Both the position numbers and the translations under genes were made by a program. Below, piece by piece: positions 7,722 through 16,038 of a stretch of 64,000 bases of DNA (position 1 is the stretch's first letter; the number at the start of each line of letters is the position of its first letter). The notes under the pieces are model-generated. The model saw only the letters and a program-made list of their open reading frames with translations. It was not told the DNA's origin and ran no database searches. This stretch comes from Carpediemonas membranifera. Its lineage: Eukaryota; Fornicata. The stretch lies in contig JAHDYR010000066.1 of assembly GCA_019828565.1 (NCBI GenBank), forward strand, positions 434,001 to 498,000, written 5' to 3'.

Positions 7722-9419
7722 TTACACCTGGGGCACCGAGGCGGCCTCAAGGATGGTCGCCAGTCGGCGGACGGGGACGCCTTCGAGCAGCACAGTGACC
7801 TCGCCGCTCTCATGGATACCCCGCACTTTAAGGGCCACACCCATGGCGACGTCGATGGACGCATAGTCGAGCACTGCGAGTTTGACCCCTGGGACGTTCT
7901 GCTGCTTGAAGTTCCACAGCATTAGGTGGCCCTTCTCAACGCCCCACTTGCACAGGCCCTTGTCACCGTCTCCGGTCAGCAGCAGCGCCATCATCGACTC
8001 CGACGTCCCCGCCGGGTCAAGCTTGATGATCCCACCTCTTCCCACGGCCATGTCGGGCAACAGCACTGGCTCTCGGTTCCCGGCGGGCGGGGCGTGGCGG
8101 GGTGTGCTGGGCTTGGCCATCGTCAGCGGCGTCCACGTGCCCCTCGCCTCCTGAGCGGGCTCGGGCGGGACGGGGGTCTCGATTGGCGTGACTGGGGCCG
8201 CGGGGCCCTGCCTGTCCGAGGCTGAGAACAAGTCCCGTAGCCGGTGGTTCTCGGCATCGGTGTCCGCGGCGTGGGCCTGGGCCTGCTCAAGCTGGGCCGT
8301 AAGCGTCCGCACTGTCGCCTCGTAGTGCTCGACCACGTCGCTCGAGTCCGTCTGCGCCGCCCCGTCGACCCACTCCACTGGGGCGGGGCCGGGGGGAGGC
8401 TCCGTCCACATGTCCACCATGGGCGGCCGGACCAACTGTGCTTGTGCTTCTCGCAGTGAGGCCGCAGTCGACTCCAGATCTGCAGTCGCTGCTACAAGCT
8501 TGGCGCCGAGCTTGGCCTTTGTCTGCCCCAACTTGGCCTGCAGCTCCGCTACCTGTTCCCGTTGCTCGGCTGCGTCGGCTGCCGCTTCCTCTCGGACCGA
8601 CTGCAGCTGGGCCTCGAGGGCCGACAGCTTCAACTCCGCGGCGTCGGCCCGCTCCTGTAGTGATCCGGCCAGCGTCTCTGCCCGCACGGCCCTGGCCTGT
8701 AGCTCTGACGCTGTCTGCTCGGTCTCCTTCAGCTTGGCCTCCTGGTCGCTGGCCCTCGTGGAGGCCCGTCTCGCCTCTGCCTCGAGGTCAGCAACCCGAC
8801 TCTCGCTCTTCCGCAGCTTCTCAGTGAGCTTAGCACTGTCCTGTTGGGCCTTTGTCGCGACCTCACTGACAGTTGCCAGCTCCGCCTTCAGGCCATCCAC
8901 AAACTCATGGGCCGCCGTCAAATCTGCCTCAGAGTCGCCAATCGCCGTCTCTAGCTCCATTATGCGCTGATCTTGGGCATTAATATGTCTTTCCGCTGCA
9001 GCCAGCTTGTCTCTGGCCTCGAGTCGGAAGTCGATGCGGGCCTCCGCGGGCGACCGGTCAGTTGGGGGTTGGGCTGTCCTGCGGCCGGGCGACATGCCCT
9101 CGCTATTGCAGATGGGAATGTCGCCCATGGCGAGGATGGACTCAAGGATGGCCGAGGCCGAGTCCTCGGATTGGTACGTGTAGGCCACATTCGAGGCGAC
9201 GATCGTGAAGACACTCGGGTCTGTATCACTCAGTTCTATGTGTGAGATGCTCTCTAGGCGATGCCTAAGACACAACCGAGCGTCTCTGATGCTGTGCGAC
9301 ACAATTTGGTTAATCTCGGGGTGAAGCTCAAGGTTCCAGAGATACTGCTTCCCCCGAGAGATTCTTTGGACGGAAAACGACTGTATGTGCGGTGAATAGC
9401 CGTGCGGTCGTTCCCCCAT
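7722..9419 (-). CDS. Coiled-coil protein with PH-like N-terminus (unrecognised)
   Basis: A 565-residue protein. Residues 1-110 look globular; a strand-rich stretch (IELSDTDPSVFTIVAS) and a terminal helix are reminiscent of PH-like folds, but I cannot name a family. Residues about 130-400 form a long heptad-rich coiled coil (repeated AELQAK, LEAEARR and AAELKLSALEAQL motifs). A Pro-rich linker (about 395-440) leads to a compact ~100-residue C-terminal domain. This layout suits a cytoskeletal or tethering protein. The start ATG at 9419 is the first available. A GTAAAT signal follows the stop. Confidence 0.75.
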   Translation of the reverse strand: MGERPHGYSPHIQSFSVQRISRGKQYLWNLELHPEINQIVSHSIRDARLCLRHRLESISHIELSDTDPSVFTIVASNVAYTYQSEDSASAILESILAMGDIPICNSEGMSPGRRTAQPPTDRSPAEARIDFRLEARDKLAAAERHINAQDQRIMELETAIGDSEADLTAAHEFVDGLKAELATVSEVATKAQQDSAKLTEKLRKSESRVADLEAEARRASTRASDQEAKLKETEQTASELQARAVRAETLAGSLQERADAAELKLSALEAQLQSVREEAAADAAEQREQVAELQAKLGQTKAKLGAKLVAATADLESTAASLREAQAQLVRPPMVDMWTEPPPGPAPVEWVDGAAQTDSSDVVEHYEATVRTLTAQLEQAQAHAADTDAENHRLRDLFSASDRQGPAAPVTPIETPVPPEPAQEARGTWTPLTMAKPSTPRHAPPAGNREPVLLPDMAVGRGGIIKLDPAGTSESMMALLLTGDGDKGLCKWGVEKGHLMLWNFKQQNVPGVKLAVLDYASIDVAMGVALKVRGIHESGEVTVLLEGVPVRRLATILEAASVPQV

Positions 9420-9539
9420 CGTGCTTTAGTTTCCTGCTTTCTGAGAAATCTCGACTGCCAACCGACTGAATCCCCGGCCGACGGCTTATAAAGCCCCCAT
9501 AGACTACCATTTACAACCTATTCCACACCGTCACACCGC

Positions 9540-11735
9540 TCAGACGTGCATACCCTTGAACACGGCCCGCACAGCCTCGACGACACGCTCCTCCAAGGCA
9601 ACGAGATCCACAGCCTGCCGCTCGGCCAGCTCAGCCTCCAGCTCCCTGATACGCTTGTCCCTGGCGTCGATCTCCTCTCCCAGGGCGCCGAGCCAGTCTG
9701 CCTCGTTCTCCGGCTGGACGCTGGATTGAATGGTCCCGACGATGCGCTGGTACCCCTCCGACCAGGCCGTACTGATGGGCAGTGGTCGTGCCTGGTCCTC
9801 CTCCTCGTCCTCCTCGCGCCCCATGTGGCTGAGCGAGTAGGGCTTCGACTCGGCGGCACTCTCGGGCGTCGACTCGCTGATGGAGTCGGTCTCGGAGTCG
9901 ATAACGTCGCGGGGCAGGTCGTCATGCTGCTGGGCGACGACGGCGGACTGCTCCCGCTTGAAGTTTCCGAGGACGGTGAGCGTCAGGTCGCAGTCGCGTG
10001 GCTTGGCGAATGTCACGGTGACCGTGGCACCCCCATCTGACACGGTGACTGTCTGGTCGTCGACCCGGCCTACCTCCGAGTCCATGATGTCGCACTCAAA
10101 CACGGAACCGGCGCTCGAGGCCCGCACCACGAATGTCCCCAGGTCATTGCTGGTCAGCAGCTGGAGCAGCACTGGTTCTCCGGACGGACGGGATCCAGTG
10201 ACGGCCCACACGATATCACGGTCCATGGAGGCAGAGGAGAGCGTGCCGGCGCTGGTTGTTCCCGCCGTGGCGATGGTGGACTGTCTGCCCAGTACACGGG
10301 ACCCGGACTGGCGGCTGGCGCCGTCGTCATCGAGGGGCGACTCCGTTCTAGAGTCGGCTGGGGTGTACGGCTCGGGGGCGACAGGCCGCTGCCGGGACGT
10401 GGGCCGAGTGCGGGCGGACGCGTCGGACATGCGGGAGCGGGGCCGGACGACGTTGTTCAGGGGGGAGTCGAGGCTCTCCCAACCGGCGATGTCCGTCGAG
10501 CGGGGTACAGGCAGGTCTCGCACAGGCTCCTCAAAGGCCTCGCGGCGCCGGGGCTGACGTGCCGACTGCGTGCGAGGCGGGCGGTCCGGCAGCCGCTGGG
10601 ACCGTGCCGGCTGGGCAGTGTGTTGGACCCGGGCGGGCAGCTCGCGGGAGACGGGGATGGCGGCGGGCCGGGGCATCGGCTTGTCGACGGGCTCGGGCTG
10701 GGGCATGTTCTGGGGCTCGGCGTACGCAACGGCGGGGATGAGCTTCCGGATGCAGTGATTGCCGCTGTCGGCGATGTAGACGTCCTGGCCGTCGACAAGG
10801 ATGGCACGCGGGTAGTTGAACAGCGCTTCCGTCACGGCGCCGTCCGCATACCCCCACTGGCGGCGCCCGGCGATGGTGGTGACCACTCCCGCACGGAGGT
10901 CGAGGCGGCGGACGCAGTTGTTGTCGTACTCCGTGAAGAGCACCGTGCTGTCATCGAACACGGCGAGGCCATAGGGGGACGCCAACATGGCGTGGGTCAG
11001 TGGGCCGTCAGTGAACCCTGGGGATCCAGAGCCCACCACAGTCGATACCGCGAAGGAGTGCGGCTCGATGCGGCGGATGGCGTGGTTGTCTCTGTCGGAG
11101 ATGACGATGGTGCCGTCATTAAGTACACACAGGTCTGTGGGGGAGTTGAACTGCGCCTGTGTGGCCGTCTCGGAGTCCAGGAACCCCGCCGTGCTCCCGG
11201 CAATCGTCGTCACAGTGCCCGTGTCGGGGTGCACCGCCCGGATACGATGGTTTCCAGTGTCACACACGAGCACAGTGCCGTCGCCAGTGACGTATAGGCC
11301 AGTGGGGCTGTTGAACTGTGCCTGCAAGAGCGGGCCGTCGCGACGCCCCTTCCTGCCGCTCCCGGCAAACGTCGTCAGCTTGGACCCGTCAGCGGAGATG
11401 TGGCGGATACGGTTGTGGCCTTCATCTGCGACAAGCAGGCCGTCTCCGATGACGGCGATGCCTCTTGGGTTCAACAGGGAGCGGCCCCCATTCCAGCGGA
11501 CGGTAACCACGTCGTCACCGGTGGGGGACACAACACGGATCAGGCTATTGTCTGTGTCTGAAACTACAATTGATCCGTCTGCGAGCATGGCGAGACAGTT
11601 GGGGTGATTAAACTGTGCTCTGATGCGTGGCCCATCAACCATCCCACTACGGGGCGTCCCGACGAACGTATAAGCTTCATATGATTGGAAATGGTCGGAT
11701 AAGTAATCCCGCTTCTCTTCTGCCTTTCTGCGCAT
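9540..11735 (-). CDS. NHL-repeat beta-propeller protein with C-terminal coiled coil
   Basis: I start at the first ATG of the open frame (11735); 32 more codons upstream are open but lack ATG. Residues about 20-335 hold at least six NHL repeats, each with an FNHPNCLAMLADGSIVVSDT-like core and a TTIAG-type turn, predicting one six-bladed propeller. A Pro/Arg-rich disordered linker follows (about 335-490). Next is a beta-rich segment (about 495-590), an acidic stretch and a final coiled coil (about 660-731). There is no RING or B-box, so it is not a TRIM-NHL ligase. Such propellers usually bind proteins or RNA. TGTAAAT follows the stop. Confidence 0.82.
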   Translation of the reverse strand: MRRKAEEKRDYLSDHFQSYEAYTFVGTPRSGMVDGPRIRAQFNHPNCLAMLADGSIVVSDTDNSLIRVVSPTGDDVVTVRWNGGRSLLNPRGIAVIGDGLLVADEGHNRIRHISADGSKLTTFAGSGRKGRRDGPLLQAQFNSPTGLYVTGDGTVLVCDTGNHRIRAVHPDTGTVTTIAGSTAGFLDSETATQAQFNSPTDLCVLNDGTIVISDRDNHAIRRIEPHSFAVSTVVGSGSPGFTDGPLTHAMLASPYGLAVFDDSTVLFTEYDNNCVRRLDLRAGVVTTIAGRRQWGYADGAVTEALFNYPRAILVDGQDVYIADSGNHCIRKLIPAVAYAEPQNMPQPEPVDKPMPRPAAIPVSRELPARVQHTAQPARSQRLPDRPPRTQSARQPRRREAFEEPVRDLPVPRSTDIAGWESLDSPLNNVVRPRSRMSDASARTRPTSRQRPVAPEPYTPADSRTESPLDDDGASRQSGSRVLGRQSTIATAGTTSAGTLSSASMDRDIVWAVTGSRPSGEPVLLQLLTSNDLGTFVVRASSAGSVFECDIMDSEVGRVDDQTVTVSDGGATVTVTFAKPRDCDLTLTVLGNFKREQSAVVAQQHDDLPRDVIDSETDSISESTPESAAESKPYSLSHMGREEDEEEDQARPLPISTAWSEGYQRIVGTIQSSVQPENEADWLGALGEEIDARDKRIRELEAELAERQAVDLVALEERVVEAVRAVFKGMHV

Positions 11736-11931
11736 GAGAGAGCTTTGTTCACTCGTGAGAAATTTCTCCGACTCAAGCCCGCTCTCATTCTCATACGTCC
11801 TGCATAGCTTAGCAGTCCTAACTGTGCGCACTGGGATGGGGTGTCACGCATGTTACCGGGGCCCATCGCCAGGGTCGTGTCGAAAATAACAATTTAGCGC
11901 TAGAATACAACAGGTGTGCGGCGGCATTACG

Positions 11932-12690
11932 TCATGGGAGGTCGCCCCCACACTCAACCCGCAGCTTGGCCATCCCATTGGCCACGATGTCGATGTAGAC
12001 CCGGCTCTGTCGGTATACATCGGCCCGCACGCCATGGAGGACCTTGTGGCCGTCCTTCTTGGACAGCGCGACAAGCAGCTCGTGGCATACAGCCGCAACA
12101 TCAGCGCACAGCCCGGCAATGACCCCAACCGGGTCTGTAACGACCGTGTTCGCATGGGGGGAGGCCACCCACGACCCCCTCTGTCGGTGGGCCAGCAGGA
12201 CGCTCGCCGCGGAGTATGCACAGTCAGCAGACGCCCAGAAGAGATGCACGAGTGCTAGTGTGACACGTCCAAGGAGAATCCGCACCTGGTCCTCACGCCG
12301 GCTGAGGTGTCGCGGCAGCCGGACAGTGGCGACAGCCAGCCCGGCCCCCTGCAGCGGCTTGGAAGGGATGTGGATGTCGAGAGCCGTGCTTGCACGCAGA
12401 AGCTCATCGAGGATGGAGGTCAACGAGAGGTTGAAGGTGTTGCTCGCATCAATAAGCTCCCGATGCAACTCAACGAGCGTGGCGGGCTCCTGTGATGCAT
12501 ACCATTCCATATTGAATGACGGTGAGATGCGTTGGACAACCTGGCTTGAGGAGAGCAAGGAGGCCGTGTGCTCGACCAGACAATCTTTCGCCTGGCGCAT
12601 TATTGCCCCCGCGCCAATAAAGAGCATGTCTTCGAAGCTTTGGCTGTCTCTTAGCGTACTAATCAGGCACTGGAGCTTCAGCGGCTTCAT
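11932..12690 (-). CDS. Hypothetical helical protein
   Basis: A 252-residue protein predicted to be largely alpha-helical, with many Ala/Leu/Val-rich amphipathic segments. No signal peptide, membrane segment or motif is recognisable. The ATG at 12690 is the first in frame. It sits between the NHL gene and the solute-binding-domain gene, all on the minus strand. The composition and codon pattern resemble the neighbours, so it is probably real, but I cannot name a family. Confidence 0.65.
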   Translation of the reverse strand: MKPLKLQCLISTLRDSQSFEDMLFIGAGAIMRQAKDCLVEHTASLLSSSQVVQRISPSFNMEWYASQEPATLVELHRELIDASNTFNLSLTSILDELLRASTALDIHIPSKPLQGAGLAVATVRLPRHLSRREDQVRILLGRVTLALVHLFWASADCAYSAASVLLAHRQRGSWVASPHANTVVTDPVGVIAGLCADVAAVCHELLVALSKKDGHKVLHGVRADVYRQSRVYIDIVANGMAKLRVECGGDLP

Positions 12691-12811
12691 TCTACACGCC
12701 GGTGCAGGACCCGCCGGAATAAGGTCATCACCACGACGGCCAGTGACGACAGCTGACCAGTGCTTGGCGCAGGCTCTTTATTGTATGATCACTATCTGTC
12801 CCTCGATGCCC

Positions 12812-14782
12812 TCAGCGGGAGCGGGAGACCTTCACCCCCAGCCAGCCCCATCCACACGTCACTCCGACGCACACGAGACACGAAAACACCACAGCCACCG
12901 AGGACAGGATGACTGCCGTCCACTGAAGCAGGACGGGGTCGTACGGCGCGGTGTACGGCGTCGTGGCGACGGTGGGCTCGGGCCAGGGCGTCGGCTTGTG
13001 ATGGAAGCCCGGGGCAATGTAGAGCGGCGGGCCGATCGAGTTGGGGTTGACCGAGACGTGCTCAGTGTCGAGGGCGAGGCCGTCCAGCACCAGCTTGTCG
13101 CACACGAAGAACATGCACTTCCCTTCGTCCAGCGCCGCGACGCTTCCCGTCACGCTGTCTGCGGAGAAGGTCACAGGCGCATCGGGGAAGTGCTTGGCTC
13201 TGAACTCCGAGCAGGACGTATTCTCGAAGTCACAGAAGGAGTACGCGGGGTCGTTGAGGGCCGTGTAGTTGCTGCCGGTCACGATGCCGGACCAGCTGCC
13301 GTTGTTGAACGATAGCCCCATCCTAGCTCCCATGTAGACGACACCAGGGCTGAGGGCGCCGGCCATGGGAGCGGTGAGCGTCTTCTGCGAGATGAAAACA
13401 TCCGCCTCGCCGTTGTCGATGAGGGCCACAGCGTCGCTGAACGACGATGCCTCGACCCACAGCGTGTCGGGGCGACGGCCCATCATATTGAACATATAAG
13501 TCCGGAAGTTGTTGACCATATCAACCTCGAAGCCGTAGTGCTCGGTCACACTGAGCCCGGCGTCCATCACGGTGCGGGTCATGGAGAAGCCCGGCACCTG
13601 GAAGCTCGGAATGTACGCGACCCGCAGCCGGCCGTCGACCAGCACCCGTCTGAGGACGCCGTCGACCTCGGCCTGCCGGGCATACGAAGCTAGTGTGGCG
13701 TCGTAGTTCACAGCGGCAGGCTGGGACCCGCTGAAGCCGCTGTACATGTTCACGGCCGCGGCATGGGACCAGTCGAACTGTAGATACCCGGCGTTCCAGA
13801 GCTGCTTCAGTGTGGCACTGTCCGCGTCCGTGTCGACGGGCTCGGGCGGGAAGATGTAGCTCATCCCGAACAGACGGCCCTCGAGCTCAGGACCGAGCTG
13901 CGCTGTCGTGGCGGCGCCGTAGTTGATCTCGTGGTCAACGAGGACGGATGCAAGGGCAACCACGTCGCACTCGGCCTCATACACCTCGGGGATCCTCCCC
14001 CGGTGGTACGTCTTCACCGTCGCCTGGCCCCAGAGCCCCAAGGCCCGGGCGGTGAGGTCAGGCGAGGTGCACACGGTCAGGCGACTGTCGTTGAGGTCGT
14101 CTATGGTCTGCCCCGCGGGGTAAGAGGCGACACCCATCGTAGTCAGGTAGCGGGGTGAGTACAGCGTCTTCAGCGTCAGATACAGCAGCGAGCAGCCGAA
14201 GTTGACCTTTGCTTGCAGGTCGTCGGTCTTAAGGATGACTCCGATGCCGACGTCGCCCTCCCCGCTGGCAATGAGATCCGCAAGCTCATCGTCGTTCGCT
14301 ACATTCACCCGCTCAATGTCGACAGTCACGTTACTGTGCTCGACGCGACCAGTAATCATCTCACCGATGAGCTTGATGAGGATGTACCCAAGGCCTGGTG
14401 CCACAGCGTTGTCGGGGTTGTATACCAGCTTATGCTCGTCGTAGGCCACCTTAACGCGAATGGTGCCGCGCTTGATGATCTTGTAGAGCAAGCTGTCGAT
14501 GCGCTCCTCGCCGACGGCGTTGATGTCGGGCCATTGCATGATGGCGAGGTTGCAGTCTGGCTCTGTGGTAGTGTTGAGGACAATCTCGGACTGGTTGAAG
14601 ACGTATGCGCTGATATAGTAGTCCAGCGTCTGTGTGGCGTTCATCCAACCGATCACACCGTTGAAGCAGGACGTAAGATCGCCAGCGCCCACAACACCGT
14701 CACTACTGGCCGTGCATGAGCTATATATGATGAATAGTGCTGCAATAAGCGGCAGAAGTGCGTGATTCGGCCGCTTGGTCAT
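12812..14782 (-). CDS. Type I membrane protein with tandem bacterial-type (SBP family 3) solute-binding domains
   Basis: A 656-residue protein. Residues 1-26 are a signal peptide (LLPLIAALFIIYSSCTAS). Residues about 100-340 and 370-600 each resemble family-3 periplasmic amino-acid-binding proteins: first IRVKVAYDEHKLVY...ADLIASGEGDVGIGVI, then LRVAYIPSFQVPGF...ALIDNGEADVFISQKT. A single transmembrane helix lies at about 622-645, followed by a short basic tail. The ectodomain also has several Asn-X-Ser/Thr sites. In bacteria these domains feed ABC importers or sensor kinases; in animals a relative forms the glutamate-receptor ligand-binding domain. No kinase, cyclase or channel domain follows here, so a partner must pass on any signal. 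The tandem arrangement is clear; ligand unknown. AATAAAG follows the stop. Confidence 0.78.
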   Translation of the reverse strand: MTKRPNHALLPLIAALFIIYSSCTASSDGVVGAGDLTSCFNGVIGWMNATQTLDYYISAYVFNQSEIVLNTTTEPDCNLAIMQWPDINAVGEERIDSLLYKIIKRGTIRVKVAYDEHKLVYNPDNAVAPGLGYILIKLIGEMITGRVEHSNVTVDIERVNVANDDELADLIASGEGDVGIGVILKTDDLQAKVNFGCSLLYLTLKTLYSPRYLTTMGVASYPAGQTIDDLNDSRLTVCTSPDLTARALGLWGQATVKTYHRGRIPEVYEAECDVVALASVLVDHEINYGAATTAQLGPELEGRLFGMSYIFPPEPVDTDADSATLKQLWNAGYLQFDWSHAAAVNMYSGFSGSQPAAVNYDATLASYARQAEVDGVLRRVLVDGRLRVAYIPSFQVPGFSMTRTVMDAGLSVTEHYGFEVDMVNNFRTYMFNMMGRRPDTLWVEASSFSDAVALIDNGEADVFISQKTLTAPMAGALSPGVVYMGARMGLSFNNGSWSGIVTGSNYTALNDPAYSFCDFENTSCSEFRAKHFPDAPVTFSADSVTGSVAALDEGKCMFFVCDKLVLDGLALDTEHVSVNPNSIGPPLYIAPGFHHKPTPWPEPTVATTPYTAPYDPVLLQWTAVILSSVAVVFSCLVCVGVTCGWGWLGVKVSRSR

Positions 14783-14870
14783 TTCACCGATGGTCGACTG
14801 CTGACGCGCCAGTCAGCTTGCTTGAGGAGAGCATGCTAGTTTAATGCGTTCTAATACAGTCACACGCGTC

Positions 14871-15752
14871 TCAAACTGACGCTGACTGCGCCTTGATCAT
14901 CTGCACGACCGGGTCCACCGTGGTGATGAAGGTGTCGGCGAACCGCTTGACGAAGCCATGGTGGGACCAGGCGATGGCCCCCGTGGCACAGTTGACCAGA
15001 CCCAGTACGGGGTACTGGCACTCCTTGCCGAGCAGGTCGAGTTCAGGGTAGATCTCTGCGAATTGAGTGAGATTGAAGGTGTTGACCGTGAGATAAATGA
15101 ACACTGTGTTGGCCTGGACGTACTGATGGACGTCCTCCCGCTCCCACATGTGGTTTGCCATGAAACTCTGCTCGTTCTCCCCCACGACGCAAAAGAGCAC
15201 AGGGACCCCCCGTTCAAACGCTGAGTTGGATGCACAGCTGATGGACCCGGGGTAGATGAGGTCCAGTGGCCTAGACCCTGCCTTGCGGGGCACGTTCCTG
15301 TACATCCATTCGTGCGACTCGGATTCGGAGTCCGAGCCATGGAACATGTCGACGTCAGAGACCTCCTCCTGTGGCGCAGGAGGCTCGGGGAGCGGCTGGG
15401 TGACTCCGATGTCTGAGTCTGACTGCTCTGAGACGAACTCAGAAGTGTCGTCGGCTGAGGGCGACGGGGCGGCGCTCGACTCGGAGGCGGTGAACTCGGA
15501 CTCGCTCTCAACGACGACGGCGCGTCTCGGGGTACGGGTACTCCTCCGAGTACTTCTACGTGTGCTTACATGTGTCTCTTCAGGTGAATTGAGCAGTTCT
15601 GCCGTCACCGCAGAGACGATTTCATCCAAACCCTCAAACTCACGGCTAGCAGCCCGATATGCCCTACGGATAGCTGATTCAGATGCATTCGGCACCATCT
15701 CCTTGATCTGCTCCACCTTGGCGTCGATGTTCTCCTCATCGCTGCTGCTCAT
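14871..15752 (-). CDS. UBA-like plus UAS-domain protein (UBXN7/FAF-like, no UBX)
   Basis: I start at the ATG at 15752 (MSSSDEENIDAKVEQIKEM). The open frame extends 90 codons upstream but looks non-coding and would run into the divergent importin-5 promoter. Residues about 8-55 form a UBA/CUE-like helical bundle. Residues 60-160 are acidic and Ser-rich. Residues about 175-293 match the UAS thioredoxin-like domain of UBXN7/FAF proteins (LIYPGSISCASNSAFERG, then VFIYLTVNT, WSHHGFVKRF). Those proteins are p97/VCP ubiquitin adaptors and end in a UBX domain, which is absent here: the protein stops just after UAS. It could be a ubiquitin-binding adaptor without direct p97 docking. Confidence 0.75.
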   Translation of the reverse strand: MSSSDEENIDAKVEQIKEMVPNASESAIRRAYRAASREFEGLDEIVSAVTAELLNSPEETHVSTRRSTRRSTRTPRRAVVVESESEFTASESSAAPSPSADDTSEFVSEQSDSDIGVTQPLPEPPAPQEEVSDVDMFHGSDSESESHEWMYRNVPRKAGSRPLDLIYPGSISCASNSAFERGVPVLFCVVGENEQSFMANHMWEREDVHQYVQANTVFIYLTVNTFNLTQFAEIYPELDLLGKECQYPVLGLVNCATGAIAWSHHGFVKRFADTFITTVDPVVQMIKAQSASV

Positions 15753-16038
15753 CACTGGACATATCACTCGTGACTCCACTGCAAGTCGAGGTGGGAGAGG
15801 CAGCAGGCACCGTGATACGGTACCTGCCACAGCCCCGTGAGCAGTGGGCGGGAGTCCAGGGCCGTCCGCGTGGAGTCGACCCAGGGGGCTGACAGAGTTC
15901 CCTGGATGCCATGCAGGGCTTTGTGATGCCAAGTAGCCTGTCTTGACGGCCACATTGGACGTGTAAGGCGCGTTGATATGCGGACGATCGTTGAACTCGT
16001 CAGCGACAACCTCGACATCCATCCATCCGAGCCACGCA

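Noticed and set aside
11705-11831. 31-nt GTATGA...GGAG intron upstream of the NHL gene
   Set aside because: Length and frame would work, but the acceptor lacks a pyrimidine or ACACAG-type motif; the first in-frame ATG (11735) suffices.
12044-13315. 423-codon plus-strand frame
   Set aside because: Overlaps two well-supported minus-strand genes (helical protein and SBP protein) and has low-complexity, Arg/Ser-rich composition typical of antisense frames.
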